From NCBI RefSeq assembly GCF_017656475.1, contig NZ_JACDNT010000006.1, positions 1 through 64,000 on the forward strand: a stretch of 64,000 bases of DNA. Reading direction: 5' to 3'. How positions within the stretch are numbered: position 1 is the first letter of the stretch; every line of letters starts with the position of its first letter. This DNA comes from Archaeoglobus sp. (GTDB taxonomy: Archaea; Halobacteriota; Archaeoglobi; Archaeoglobales; Archaeoglobaceae). The translations under genes were made by a program, and so were the position numbers. The notes under the pieces are model-generated. The model was not told the DNA's origin and did no database searches. It was given only the letters and a program-made list of their open reading frames with translations. Of this stretch, positions 36,467 through 45,889 are shown one piece after another.

Positions 36467-37164
36467 ATGCCCTCTTCAATGTAAAATCTGAAGTACTCAG
36501 AAACGGGTCTCTTCCCTCTCAACTTTGGCACGGCGAACTTACTAACTAACCTCTCACCCACCCTCTCAACTTCAACATCAAACACAACATCAGAAATTTC
36601 CAGGACTTTGTTGACCACATCTAATGGATGAAGGTCTTTGACGAGGTGGCAGTAAACAACAACTCCCTTCTCCTTAGAGATCGTGTACAGCTTATTTATC
36701 AACCAGTCTTTAAGTCCCCAGTCGGTGTTGAGGTTCAGGAAGAATGAGAGAGAGTCAATAATTATATTATACTCGCCGCTCTCCTCTTCGGCTATTTTCG
36801 ATAATCTGTCATCAACATAGTCGAAAATTTCTTTATCTCTGTATTTGTCCTCGACGATGAACTGACCATACTCGTTAAGATAGTACTGCTCGTAAACATC
36901 GATGAATGTAACAAATTGAGTGTCAAGGCGGAGTTTTTCCATATCTATTTTGACGAATTTTGCCGGGCGACTGGTGGTAAAGTAGTAGGTCTTCATAACG
37001 GTGGCAAACTGGTAAAGGAACGCTTCAGGCATCGCGAGCGGGTTTGCGTGGATGCATACAAAGCTACCTGGCGGTAAACCACCATCCAGCCTTCTGTCAA
37101 GAAGAACAATGCCTGTGGGTACATCAGAGGTTTTTAGTAGTTGCACTTTACCACCATTAAACAT
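36436..37164 (-). CDS. KaiC/RecA-like protein lacking the P-loop
   Basis: The 242-aa protein follows the KaiC/RecA fold: it opens with TSDVPTGIVLLDRRLDGGLPPGS, which normally leads into GxxxxGKT. Here the loop is HANPLAMPEAFL, so the Walker A lysine is missing. A Walker-B-like strand YNIIIDSLSFFLN remains. It probably no longer hydrolyses ATP and may act as a binding or signalling protein. It is divergent from an RHH-like gene across a gap rich in inverted repeats. Confidence 0.75.
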   Translation of the reverse strand: MFNGGKVQLLKTSDVPTGIVLLDRRLDGGLPPGSFVCIHANPLAMPEAFLYQFATVMKTYYFTTSRPAKFVKIDMEKLRLDTQFVTFIDVYEQYYLNEYGQFIVEDKYRDKEIFDYVDDRLSKIAEEESGEYNIIIDSLSFFLNLNTDWGLKDWLINKLYTISKEKGVVVYCHLVKDLHPLDVVNKVLEISDVVFDVEVERVGERLVSKFAVPKLRGKRPVSEYFRFYIEEGIQVDTSRDIA

Positions 37165-37194
37165 TAGAACATTGATGCATTTAAGCTTTTTCCA

Positions 37195-37220
37195 TTATAA
37201 TCATAATTGTGTAATTATAA
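37195..37220. promoter_or_regulatory. nested inverted repeats between divergent genes
   Basis: TTATAAT (37195-37201) pairs with ATTATAA (37214-37220), and inside it ATAATT (37203-37208) pairs with AATTAT (37213-37218). The site lies 31 bp before the KaiC-like start and about 105 bp before the RHH-like gene. It suits a dimeric repressor binding site controlling one or both genes. Confidence 0.45.
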
Positions 37221-37326
37221 ATGGAACGAGAAACCTTAATTAGTAAATTTATGCTCATTATAAACATCGTCATTCAAAAAAACAAAAAATAATAACAATT
37301 ATATGACCATAAACTCTACTTGTTGT

Positions 37327-37884
37327 ATGGCCTCAAGAAAAGTCAGAATACAGACGACGATAGACCAAAATGTCTACGAAAATTACATTAAAAAACTCCT
37401 GCCTGAATACGGTCAGCTTAACAGACTTCTTGAAGAAGCCGTAAAAACTCTTTATGAAATTAGAGGGAACGAAATATCAAAGATTGATCGCCTAAGATTG
37501 AAAATGATGAAGGAAGCAGGAATTATCGCTATAGGGTTCGAGAGTGCAGAGAATGTCCTCAAGGGAGATATCGATAAGCTGTTAAGTGAGAATGAGATCA
37601 ATTTTCTGCTCGAATGGTACTACGGGAAGCCCATAGAAAAAATCACCATCGGAGAGGCAATTGAATTTATGAGAATCGCTTTAATAGCAATGAACTGGGC
37701 TCTCGATGCGAAGGTGAACCGTGAGGAGAGTGAGACACATATATTGGTGAGGTCAAACGTTGGAAGAAGAGTTGCTGAGCTGCTGTGCAAGGCGATCAAG
37801 CATTTTTTTGAGAGAACTTACGGAGGGGATGTGAGATACTCTGTTTACCCGGGTGGCTACACTCTGATTTTTAAAAAAGAGTAA
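37327..37884 (+). CDS. RHH-like DNA-binding protein with unknown C-terminal domain, 185 aa
   Basis: Residues 1-45 (VRIQTTIDQNVYENYIKKLL, then LNRLLEEAVKTLYE) resemble a ribbon-helix-helix DNA-binding domain. The remaining 140 residues have no motif I recognise, ending in RYSVYPGGYTLIFKKE. The ATG at 37327 lies about 25 bp after ACAATTATATG, so it is probably leaderless. It faces the KaiC-like gene and may regulate both through the nested repeats upstream. Confidence 0.65.
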   Translation: MASRKVRIQTTIDQNVYENYIKKLLPEYGQLNRLLEEAVKTLYEIRGNEISKIDRLRLKMMKEAGIIAIGFESAENVLKGDIDKLLSENEINFLLEWYYGKPIEKITIGEAIEFMRIALIAMNWALDAKVNREESETHILVRSNVGRRVAELLCKAIKHFFERTYGGDVRYSVYPGGYTLIFKKE

Positions 37885-37979
37885 TTATGCTCATAAACGC
37901 TCACATGTAAGCAAGTAAGCTAATGTTTAAATATTGTAATCTCAAAAGATTAAAATACTCATTAATGATTTGATTGAAC

Positions 37980-38600
37980 ATGGCAGTTGTGTTTCCGTCA
38001 AAGGAGTGGATGGAAGAGCTGCATAAGAATGTAAACGCCGATGAGGAATACAAAAAAGTGGCAGCCAACTGGGAAGGAGATTACCTCTGTGTTGTAGAGC
38101 TGGATGAGGAAGCTTTGAAGGACTTCCAGAATCCGAAGGTTCTAAAGGGCTTCCTCGAGATGCTGGACAGCATTCCAAAGGAGAAAAGGGAGAGTTTTAG
38201 GGGAACGCCAAGTGAGAAAATGCTTGAGGCTCTCGGCCTGTCTCTGGATGCTGAGTTGAGCGAGGTCAATGTGGAAGAGATTGCAAAGAAGATAGCTGAA
38301 AATCCCGATAAAATACTTGAGGCTGCGAAAGGTGCTACGCTCAACATCTGGATGGACTTCTGGCACGGTGAATTCAGGCACATCGAGGTTGCTGCGCCGG
38401 GAGAGCATGAGGACGCGAAGTTCAAGCTCATTGGGCCGTATGCTGTTTTCAAGCAGCTCGTTATGGGGAAAGCAGACGCTATCACTCTTGTCGTTAGCGG
38501 TAAACTCAAGCTGCAGGGAGATATGGGCTATATGATGCGAAACATGGCCACCGTAAAGAAATTTACAGACCTCATGGCATCCATCCCCATTGAATCCTAA
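37980..38600 (+). CDS. SCP-2 sterol-transfer-type lipid-binding protein
   Basis: The 206-aa soluble protein has an SCP-2-like C-terminal half, with a strand (LNIWMDFWHGEFRHIEV) and AVFKQLVMGKADAITLVVSG ahead of KLKLQGDMGYMMRNM, typical of the hydrophobic pocket. It likely binds acyl-CoA or other lipids. The ATG at 37980 is preceded by a TATA-like TTAAAATAC and no ribosome site. It heads a five-gene acyl-CoA operon. Confidence 0.82.
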   Translation: MAVVFPSKEWMEELHKNVNADEEYKKVAANWEGDYLCVVELDEEALKDFQNPKVLKGFLEMLDSIPKEKRESFRGTPSEKMLEALGLSLDAELSEVNVEEIAKKIAENPDKILEAAKGATLNIWMDFWHGEFRHIEVAAPGEHEDAKFKLIGPYAVFKQLVMGKADAITLVVSGKLKLQGDMGYMMRNMATVKKFTDLMASIPIES

Positions 38601-38619
38601 TTTTTATGGGTGTTAAGGG

Positions 38620-39924
38620 ATGTCAAAGTTTCTTGACCTCGATGAGTTAAGCGAAGAAGACCGCATGCTCAGAGAGGAAGTTCACAGATTTGCTGAGGAG
38701 GTTATAAGGCCTGCCTCAGTCGAACTGGACAGAATGCCTCCAGAAGACAGGATCAAGCCAGGATCGCCGTACTTCAAAGTGATGAAGCAGATGAAGAAAC
38801 TCGGATACCATCGCATGTACCTTCCAGAGAACAAAGGCGGTCCGGGATTAACGCCCTTGCAGCGCTACATAATTTTCGAGGAGGTTGCTTGGGGTAGCTT
38901 GGGCTTCGCTACAGCTTTGGGAGTGGACATGATACCTTTCGTTTCTGCTGCTCTCTTTGGAACACCTGAGATATATGAGGAACTGGTAGTTCCGTGGATT
39001 GAAGATGAAGAGGGGAAGTTTCACGGTTGCTGGGGAGTTACAGAGCCTGAACACGGAAGTGACTACCTGATTACCTTAAGGGAGGATCCGGAGCTCGTTG
39101 CGAGGTTTGGCAAGGGTAATGTTGTTGCTGAGAAAGATGGAGATGAGTGGGTGATAAGCGGGCAGAAGTCCGCATGGGTTTCATCAGCGCCAGTCGCAAC
39201 TCATTGCGGACTGCATGCACAGCTTAAAGGGTCGAGAAGTATAGCAGAAGGGCTGTTCTGCATAGTTCCCCTTGATTCAGATGGTGTAAAAAAGGGAAAG
39301 CCGGCAGACATGCTCGGAATGAGGGACGATCCTCAGGGAGAGCTATTCTTTGACAACGTCAGGATTCCTGAGCACTACGTTGTTGTTGCACCGGGCTTCT
39401 TTTACGGCATCTTCTGCGACCAGCTCCTCTGCCTGACGAGCTGTGGAATGGGGGCCTTTGCTGTCGGCCTGGCGAGAGCGTGTTTTGAGGAAGCTTTGAA
39501 CTACGCCAGACAGCGAGTTCAGGGAGGAGTGGAGATAGCGAAGCACAAAAACATAAAGCTGAAGCTTTACGAGATGTTCGAGAAGGTCGAGACTGCACGC
39601 TACTACGTAAGAAAGGTAACGGAATACACTCATAAGAAAATAATAGAGCAGCAGACAGCAGATGCCTCGCCAAGACATGCGAGGGCTGCGCAGATTTACG
39701 CAAAAAAAATTGCTTACGAGGTTGCACACGATGCCGTGCAAATTTTCGGCGCCTACGGGCTGAGCAAGGAGTTCATAATTGAGAAGTTATTCAGAGATGC
39801 GCGGAGCATGCTAATTGAGGACGGAACGGTGGAGGTTCTAAGTCTTGAAGCTGCTGAGGATGTTATAGACAATTACGAAAAGGACTTTTATGATGTAAAT
39901 CATATTACGAGAATTTTGAGTTGA
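38620..39924 (+). CDS. acyl-CoA dehydrogenase
   Basis: The 434-aa flavoenzyme has WGVTEPEHGSDYLITL (first signature), a QKSAWVSSAPVATHC active-site region and the C-terminal domain ending QIFGAYGLSKEFIIEKLFRD. It is diverged from the 31.5-kb acyl-CoA dehydrogenase and likely acts on a different acyl-CoA. It lies 19 bp after the SCP-2 gene and 21 bp before the first ADC-like gene. Confidence 0.88.
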   Translation: MSKFLDLDELSEEDRMLREEVHRFAEEVIRPASVELDRMPPEDRIKPGSPYFKVMKQMKKLGYHRMYLPENKGGPGLTPLQRYIIFEEVAWGSLGFATALGVDMIPFVSAALFGTPEIYEELVVPWIEDEEGKFHGCWGVTEPEHGSDYLITLREDPELVARFGKGNVVAEKDGDEWVISGQKSAWVSSAPVATHCGLHAQLKGSRSIAEGLFCIVPLDSDGVKKGKPADMLGMRDDPQGELFFDNVRIPEHYVVVAPGFFYGIFCDQLLCLTSCGMGAFAVGLARACFEEALNYARQRVQGGVEIAKHKNIKLKLYEMFEKVETARYYVRKVTEYTHKKIIEQQTADASPRHARAAQIYAKKIAYEVAHDAVQIFGAYGLSKEFIIEKLFRDARSMLIEDGTVEVLSLEAAEDVIDNYEKDFYDVNHITRILS

Positions 39925-39945
39925 GATGGTTATGAGGTGGTTGGT

Positions 39946-40692
39946 ATGTTGAAAGGAATTCCGTTAGATTCCCCTCTTTACGAGGTGGATGAGGAAAGGG
40001 GGATTGAGTATAGAAACTGCGAGGCTATAACTGGATTTTTTACCATCAAGAACGATGTAGAAGATTTACTGCCGGAAGGATTGAAGCCATACAGCAAACC
40101 CGCTCAGGGAGGAATTTGGATTTCTCACTATTCCTTCAGCACGGTTGGTGAGTACCACGAATATCTGACGGTAATTCAGGTGGAAGACGAGCAGGGAGAT
40201 ATGGGGTACTACATTCCGTACATATACGTAACAAACGATTCTGCTCTGGCTGCCGGAAGGGAGCTTGCTGGTGCATCGAAAAAGCTGGCGAGCATCGGGC
40301 TTGTTAAGGAACTTGACGTTGTGATGGGGTATCTCGAAAGACCCACGGGCAAGAGGCTTGTAACGTTCGTAATGAAGCCCAACACAAGGGCTATGGGGGA
40401 GATGATTGATTTTATCCTTCCAAAACCCACCTATCTCTATTCAGTCCGTCACCTTCCGCCGATAAAAGGCAAGGGTGGAGTTACTCAACTCGTTAAGTGG
40501 TATGCGGACATAGACTTCCATACTGACCCAAAAGGAGAGAGAGTTATCTTCATGGGGCCAGGGAACATTACCTACGACTCTCCCTCTGTCATCGACCCAG
40601 TCCACAAGGTTGAGATTGACGCTTTCATGACGGCCGTCTACTTCCAGTTTGACATGAAACTTGGCTTTGTTGATATTCTTAGGGAGTACTGA
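39946..40692 (+). CDS. acetoacetate decarboxylase-family protein, first of tandem pair
   Basis: This 248-aa protein has the ADC fold. GRELAGASKKLA keeps the twin lysines; in acetoacetate decarboxylase the first forms the Schiff base. GYYIPYIYV and KWYADIDFH are typical surrounding strands. GAGGTGGTTGGT precedes the ATG at 39946. It shares layout with the next gene, from which it probably arose by duplication. The real reaction may be decarboxylation or hydration of a beta-keto acid. Confidence 0.82.
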   Translation: MLKGIPLDSPLYEVDEERGIEYRNCEAITGFFTIKNDVEDLLPEGLKPYSKPAQGGIWISHYSFSTVGEYHEYLTVIQVEDEQGDMGYYIPYIYVTNDSALAAGRELAGASKKLASIGLVKELDVVMGYLERPTGKRLVTFVMKPNTRAMGEMIDFILPKPTYLYSVRHLPPIKGKGGVTQLVKWYADIDFHTDPKGERVIFMGPGNITYDSPSVIDPVHKVEIDAFMTAVYFQFDMKLGFVDILREY

Positions 40693-40700
40693 GGTGGAGA

Positions 40701-41513
40701 ATGCTCAAGAGGAGCAGAGAGGGTCTCTCGATCCCTCTCGACGCCAGTCTTTACGGTGCACTTGGCCAGGCGATGAAGGCAAGAGATGCAGTGACCGAAT
40801 ACGTCAACTGTGAGTGTGTGATGACCTTCTTTTTGACAGATAAGAGTGTTGAGGCTATACTTCCAGAGGGGCTTGAACTCACACCCTCCCAAAGTGCTGC
40901 GGTCTTTATCGCTCACTATCCATTCTCCACAATTGGCCCCTACTACGAAATGTTCACTCTGATTCAGGTCGATTTTGAAGGGGAAATGGGCTACTATCTC
41001 CCCTACATCTATGTTGACAACGATGCGGCGATGGCTGGTGGAAGGGAGGTGGTCGGTGCTCCCAAGAAGTTCGCAAAGATGGGAATTGAGAAGTATATGG
41101 ACATTGTAACGGGCTACCTTGAAAGACCACCAAACAAAAAGCTTCTGACGCTCTCCATAAAACCAGAGCAGAGAATTCCAGATGCGATGGTGGATTCGAT
41201 GCTACCAGAAAAAACGCCGATTTACTCGCTCAGAATGCTGCCACCCATTGAGGGCGGTGATGGCTTGGCCCAGCTTGTAAGGTGGTATGCGTACATGAGA
41301 ATACACGAAGATGATGAGGTCAAGGTCACATACGACCACGTGAAGCTTGGTAGAAAGAGAATCTGGGGAGGCGAGGCGACGCTAACATACGACTCTCCCT
41401 CCCTTTCCGACCCAATACACAAGGTTGAGGTGAAGCAGATTCTGATGGGAGCTTACATGCATTACGACATGGCTCTGAGGCCGGACAAAGTCGTTAAAGA
41501 GTGGAAACTATGA
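40701..41513 (+). CDS. acetoacetate decarboxylase-family protein, second of tandem pair
   Basis: The 270-aa paralogue of the preceding gene has GREVVGAPKKFA, closer to the classical ADC motif, and GYYLPYIYVDND. It carries an N-terminal extension of about 20 residues. GAGGTGGAG lies before the ATG. The last bases overlap the 3-hydroxyacyl-CoA dehydrogenase start (ATGA). With its twin it could form hetero-oligomers or two steps of one route. Confidence 0.83.
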   Translation: MLKRSREGLSIPLDASLYGALGQAMKARDAVTEYVNCECVMTFFLTDKSVEAILPEGLELTPSQSAAVFIAHYPFSTIGPYYEMFTLIQVDFEGEMGYYLPYIYVDNDAAMAGGREVVGAPKKFAKMGIEKYMDIVTGYLERPPNKKLLTLSIKPEQRIPDAMVDSMLPEKTPIYSLRMLPPIEGGDGLAQLVRWYAYMRIHEDDEVKVTYDHVKLGRKRIWGGEATLTYDSPSLSDPIHKVEVKQILMGAYMHYDMALRPDKVVKEWKL

Positions 41514-42613
41514 TCGGTGTCATAGGGGCAGGAACGATGGGGGCTGATATAGCGGCCCTCTTTGCCAACACAGGCTTTAAAGTGGTTCTGGTGGACAGAA
41601 GCAAGGAATCTCTGAAGAAAGCAAGAGAGAAGCACGAAGAAGAGTGCCTAAATGAGCTTGAAGAGGCGGGTTTGAAGAAGAGGGATGAGTTAGTCTCATC
41701 CATTCACTACACAACAGAGCTGAAAAGTGTCAGGGATTGCGATTTTATTGTTGAAGCCATTACAGAGAAACTACAGCCAAAAATAGAGCTTTTCAGGGAG
41801 ATAGAGAGGTTTAACGATAAGGCTGTTTTTGCAACCAACACCTCAAGCTTCATGCCGTCCGAGATTGCTGAGAAGCTCTCGAATCCCGGAAGGCTCACAC
41901 TATTCCACTTTTCCAACCCTCCAATCCTCATGCCCCTTGTGGAGGTGGGAGGTAGCAGGGTATCAGAGGAGGCGTTAGAAAAAGGAGTTAGCATGGCCAA
42001 GACCATAGGTAAGGAGCCAGTTGTTTTGAAGAAGGAGTGCAGAGGGCATGTTTTGAACAGAATGCTCGGTGCTGCAGGCGTTGCGGTTGGGTACTGCCTG
42101 CTTTATCACAGACCTGAAGAAGTCGATTCCGCTCTGAAAAATCTCGGCTTGAAATACGGCTTTTTTGAGCTCCTTGACATGATTGGACTTGATGTGGCAA
42201 AAGACGTTCTTGAAAGCTTCCGGGATTACTACGGGGATAGATTCAAAGGAATTCGCTCAATGGACTTCTTCTTGGAGAAAATGGTCGAGTGGGGAAAGCT
42301 TGGCAAAAAGAGCGGTGAGGGATTTTACAAGTGGGAAGGAAGCAAAGCAAAAATCCCCACAGCTTCTCCTGCTGATGTAAGGCCGCTTGTCGCGGCGATA
42401 GTCAACGAAGCCTTGAGAATTGTTGAAGACGGGATTGCCGATGAAAAGACGGTAAACAGAGTTTACATGCTCGCAACGAACGCCCCTTACGGAATAATGG
42501 ATGCAGCAGAGATGCTTGGCTACCCGAACATTCTTAAAGCGCTCAACGAGGCTTTCGAGGTAACAAAGCTTGAGATATTCAGACCGTGTGAATTGTTGAG
42601 GAGCAAGCTTTAA
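41510..42613 (+). CDS. 3-hydroxyacyl-CoA dehydrogenase
   Basis: The 367-aa NAD enzyme oxidises 3-hydroxyacyl-CoA. The nucleotide fold is VIGAGTMGADIAALFANTGF, the active-site region includes LFHFSNPPILMPLVEV, and the helical dimer domains (GHVLNRMLGA) follow. There is no enoyl-CoA hydratase domain. Operon position after the ADC-like pair and an acyl-CoA dehydrogenase indicates a degradation route from saturated acyl-CoA to a ketone or shorter acyl-CoA. Confidence 0.9.
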   Translation: MIGVIGAGTMGADIAALFANTGFKVVLVDRSKESLKKAREKHEEECLNELEEAGLKKRDELVSSIHYTTELKSVRDCDFIVEAITEKLQPKIELFREIERFNDKAVFATNTSSFMPSEIAEKLSNPGRLTLFHFSNPPILMPLVEVGGSRVSEEALEKGVSMAKTIGKEPVVLKKECRGHVLNRMLGAAGVAVGYCLLYHRPEEVDSALKNLGLKYGFFELLDMIGLDVAKDVLESFRDYYGDRFKGIRSMDFFLEKMVEWGKLGKKSGEGFYKWEGSKAKIPTASPADVRPLVAAIVNEALRIVEDGIADEKTVNRVYMLATNAPYGIMDAAEMLGYPNILKALNEAFEVTKLEIFRPCELLRSKL

Positions 42614-42635
42614 TTTTTTAAACTTAACTTTCTCC

Positions 42636-42956
42636 ATGCAGGAACTTTTCGACATTCTGAGAGAGTTCAGAGACTCGAGAGGCTGGGAGAAGTACCACAC
42701 ACCCAAAAACCTCTCCGTTTCAATCGCAATTGAGGCTGCGGAGCTCCTTGAGCTTTTTCAGTGGACGAAGAGCATTGAGGATGAAATGAAGGTTCTTGAG
42801 GGGAAACGTAAGGAGGTGGAGGAAGAGATTGCAGACATCCTCATCTACGCCCTTTTCCTCTGCGATGTTGCCGGAATTGACCCGTTAGTGGCTGTCAAGA
42901 GGAAAATGGAGAAGAACGAGAGGAAGTATCCAAAAGATAGAGTTTATGAATTCTGA
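42636..42956 (+). CDS. MazG-type nucleotide pyrophosphohydrolase, 106 aa
   Basis: The all-alpha NTP-pyrophosphatase signature is visible: EAAELLELFQW followed about 35 residues later by EVEEEIADILIYAL, giving the Mg-binding acidic residues. Length fits a single-domain MazG-like or RS21-C6-like protein that removes abnormal nucleotides. TATA-like TTTTTAAAC lies upstream and the ATG is leaderless. Confidence 0.88.
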   Translation: MQELFDILREFRDSRGWEKYHTPKNLSVSIAIEAAELLELFQWTKSIEDEMKVLEGKRKEVEEEIADILIYALFLCDVAGIDPLVAVKRKMEKNERKYPKDRVYEF

Positions 42957-43008
42957 TTAGGCCTTCACAAATCGACAACAGTTATTAATCTGCCAGCAAA
43001 CTGACTCC

Positions 43009-43956
43009 ATGCTTCCGGATGTCCAGCTTCTGAAGCCTGAAATTCCCATAGGCCTGAGCAGAGTTGGTGCCACAGGCATCAAAAAGCTCGTGGAGGTTCA
43101 GAGAGAGGGGAAGAGGCCAATTATTTTAATCTCAGCCTTTGACGTTTTCGTTGACTTACCCGCTCATCTTAAAGGTGTCAATCTCAGCAGAAATTTTGAG
43201 GTTATAGATGAAGTTATTGAGGCACTGACAGCAAAACCTATAGAGAACATCGAGGATTTAGTTGTTGAAATAGCAAAACACCTTCTGGCAAGGCACGAGT
43301 ATGCCACAAAAGCGGAGGCGAGGATGAATTCAGAGCTCATAATGAGAAAGAGAACACCAAGAACGGGACAGAGAACGCAGGAAGTGGTGAAAATTTTCGG
43401 CGAGGCGACACTGAGCAGGGATGGGAACAAAATTGTAATGGTGGGAGTTGAGGTTACTGGAATAACAGCCTGCCCATGTGCCCAGGAACTTGTCAAAGCA
43501 AGCTCAGCAGAGAGACTGGCAAAAATGGGGTTCGATGAGGAGACAATTCAGAAAATACTCGATGCAATTCCTGTTGCAACGCACAACCAGCGTGGGAGGG
43601 CGACGCTAAAGGTTCAGGTTACTGACAGCTTCAAGGTTCCCATATCAAAGCTCATTGAGGTCGCTAAGTCATCCATGAGCTACGAAACTTACGAGATTCT
43701 CAAAAGAGAGGATGAGCTTGCTGTTGTTGAAGCAGCACACCGGAACACGAGGTTTGTTGAGGATGGAGTCAGATATATGGCGATGGAGCTGCTGAAAGCC
43801 TTCCCTGACGCTCCGGGAGACATACTGGCATTTCTGCGGCAGGAGAACGAGGAGAGCATCCACCAGCACAATGTCGTGGCGGAGAGGTTTGCCACGTTCG
43901 AGGAGTTGAGGAATGAAATTGGCTCTTCTGATGCTTCTCGCAGCAACTCTAATTGA
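43009..43956 (+). CDS. mptA: GTP cyclohydrolase MptA (methanopterin pathway)
   Basis: The 315-aa protein matches the Fe(II)-dependent archaeal GTP cyclohydrolase that opens GTP for methanopterin synthesis. Motifs are [17 protein letters not shown] at the N-terminus, [17 protein letters not shown] (the catalytic Cys region) and [16 protein letters not shown]-like TTATTAATC lies about 25 bp upstream of the ATG. Archaeoglobus uses tetrahydromethanopterin, and CODH here depends on it. Confidence 0.9.
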   Translation: MLPDVQLLKPEIPIGLSRVGATGIKKLVEVQREGKRPIILISAFDVFVDLPAHLKGVNLSRNFEVIDEVIEALTAKPIENIEDLVVEIAKHLLARHEYATKAEARMNSELIMRKRTPRTGQRTQEVVKIFGEATLSRDGNKIVMVGVEVTGITACPCAQELVKASSAERLAKMGFDEETIQKILDAIPVATHNQRGRATLKVQVTDSFKVPISKLIEVAKSSMSYETYEILKREDELAVVEAAHRNTRFVEDGVRYMAMELLKAFPDAPGDILAFLRQENEESIHQHNVVAERFATFEELRNEIGSSDASRSNSN

Positions 43957-45217
43957 GGTGTATCCCAACCCCTACGGACTCGATGAAGCAGAATACGTGA
44001 AGTTCCACTGCAACTCAAGCTGCCTGCTCAGAGATTCTAATGGATGGGTTAATGCTGAAGCTGGAACGCAAATAGCGACAAAGAATCTGAGCTATTTTGA
44101 AGAGAGGTTTGGCTACAAGGCGGACATTCAATTTTCTCCAAAAATGGCCCTCTCAAACAGAGGAGAGGAAGTGTGTGTTGAAGATGCTGACGGAAAAGAC
44201 TGCTTTTACTACGGCAAAGATGTCGACTTCCTCGATGAGGGGGTAATTTACTACAAAACACCATCCGGATGGGATTTTCGGTATGAGGACTGGAGCAACT
44301 TTTCCTGCCTTACAGAAGTCGTTGAGGGAAAGCTGATCATAACTCCCTCCGATTTCTACCTCGATGGTGGATGGATTGTAGCCTCATACACCTTCCATGC
44401 ACCCTTCAACCCCGCAACGCTTTTTGTTGATGCAAGACCAAACAAACCATGTAGAGAGTTTGAGACGAACACAGTTTTCCTATCTTCACCCTCCTACAGA
44501 AACTTTCACTACAAGTTTGCGGTGAAGAACAACAGTGTTGTAATCACGACGGAAAACTGGCAGTTCAGCAAAAAGGGCTTTATCGTAGTTTTTGAGAACC
44601 ACAATGTGTCAAAGATGCTGTTACAACTGCTCGAAAACGACCTAAAATACTCAATGAACGTCTCAAAATCGTGCTCCGAGTGGGTTTACAGAAATGGTGC
44701 TGGCGGTAAAGTTTTGACCTTTAAAGCTCCCGTAACCGTCTTCATTTTGCCGGACTGCAACCCTGTCCTTGAATTCATCTCCTCAGCCAGGCAGAGGCTC
44801 TACATCATAGCTCCTTACATTGACTTCAAGTGGTACAAAGATGGCGGTCTCCTTGAGGCCATCAGAAAAGCGAAGCAAAATGGAGCGAAGGTAAAGGTGG
44901 TGCTGGATGCCAAGTATGCCTCAAAAGAGGCTGTGGAAACTCTCAGGGAGGAGGGTGTTGAGGTGGAACTCGTGGAAAGGCTCCACGGAAAGGCCGTGGT
45001 AGCGGATGAAAAGCTTCTGATAACCTCTGCAAACATGAACATGCACGGACTTAAGCTTAACAGAGAGGTGGGAGTGATTATTGACAGCCCCAAGGCTGCT
45101 GATGCTGTTGTTGATGAATTTGAAAGCAGGGCTGTATCACCCTTGGATATCTTGCTAACTCTTGCAGCCTTTCTTGCCTCGGTTGCAGTTTTCAGGAGAA
45201 TGAAGGATAAGTTTTAA
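43913..45217 (+). CDS. secreted phospholipase D-like protein
   Basis: The 434-aa protein has a short signal peptide ([11 protein letters not shown]), a lamin-tail-like N-terminal region ([20 protein letters not shown]), a long middle part, a C-terminal PLD half and a final membrane helix with basic end. The PLD half has [19 protein letters not shown], matching HxKx4Dx6 N. Only one HKD is clear; dimers could form the active site. It starts inside mptA with a 44-bp overlap. It may be a nuclease or lipid-processing enzyme at the membrane exterior. Confidence 0.78.
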   Translation: MKLALLMLLAATLIEVYPNPYGLDEAEYVKFHCNSSCLLRDSNGWVNAEAGTQIATKNLSYFEERFGYKADIQFSPKMALSNRGEEVCVEDADGKDCFYYGKDVDFLDEGVIYYKTPSGWDFRYEDWSNFSCLTEVVEGKLIITPSDFYLDGGWIVASYTFHAPFNPATLFVDARPNKPCREFETNTVFLSSPSYRNFHYKFAVKNNSVVITTENWQFSKKGFIVVFENHNVSKMLLQLLENDLKYSMNVSKSCSEWVYRNGAGGKVLTFKAPVTVFILPDCNPVLEFISSARQRLYIIAPYIDFKWYKDGGLLEAIRKAKQNGAKVKVVLDAKYASKEAVETLREEGVEVELVERLHGKAVVADEKLLITSANMNMHGLKLNREVGVIIDSPKAADAVVDEFESRAVSPLDILLTLAAFLASVAVFRRMKDKF

Positions 45218-45253
45218 TTATCACCTATGTGGAAAATAAAGTGAGGTGTCTGA

Positions 45254-45889
45254 ATGGGATTGATGCTTGCCATAAGAAAGAGATTCGGATTCATTCTGAA
45301 GCTATTCTTCAAGAAGGACAAGATGAGAATAGGTATTTACGGCCCTCCAAATGCCGGCAAAACAACCCTTGCAAACAGAATTCTCAGGGACTGGACTGGA
45401 GACGTAATCGGTTCTCCGAGCGATGTGCCACACGAGACGAGGAGGGCCAAGCTCAGAGAGGGTGTGAAAATAGAAGTTGACGGAAAGTCTCTCACGATTG
45501 ACATAGTTGACACTCCCGGACTTGCGACGAAGATTGACTTCCACGAATTCCTGAAGTACGGCATGGATGAGGAAGAGGCAAAGAGAAGAGCTAAGGAGGC
45601 GACTGAGGGTGTTATTGAGGCAATAAAGTGGCTTGACGACCTTGACGGGGTTTTGCTTGTCATGGACGCCACCGAAGACCCATTCACACAGGTGAACGTA
45701 ACCATAGTAGGCAACATGGAGGCGAGAAACCTCCCCCTGCTGATAGTTGCTAACAAAATAGACCTGCCAAACGCCTCTCCGGCAAGAATAAAGTCCGCGT
45801 TTCCACAGCACCCCGTCGTGCCGATTTCGGCTTTGAAGGGCATCAACATAGATTCGCTTTATAAGGCAATGGCCGAGAGGTTCGGGTGA
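45254..45889 (+). CDS. Era-like GTPase of the OapA/ArvA-type trio
   Basis: The 211-aa protein has G1 GPPNAGKTTL, G3 DTPG, G4 NKID and a C-terminal SALKG. A basic N-terminal segment (AIRKRFGFILKLFFKKDK) may touch membrane or RNA. GAGGTGTC precedes the ATG. The next two genes encode DUF2073 and a DUF2072 Zn ribbon; this trio is conserved across archaea and in haloarchaea lies near replication origins under Oap/Arv names. The molecular role is not known. Confidence 0.85.
   Translation: MGLMLAIRKRFGFILKLFFKKDKMRIGIYGPPNAGKTTLANRILRDWTGDVIGSPSDVPHETRRAKLREGVKIEVDGKSLTIDIVDTPGLATKIDFHEFLKYGMDEEEAKRRAKEATEGVIEAIKWLDDLDGVLLVMDATEDPFTQVNVTIVGNMEARNLPLLIVANKIDLPNASPARIKSAFPQHPVVPISALKGINIDSLYKAMAERFG

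Noticed and set aside
45229-45480. Alternative frame at the start of the GTPase gene
   Set aside because: The GTPase motifs and ribosome site define the other frame clearly.
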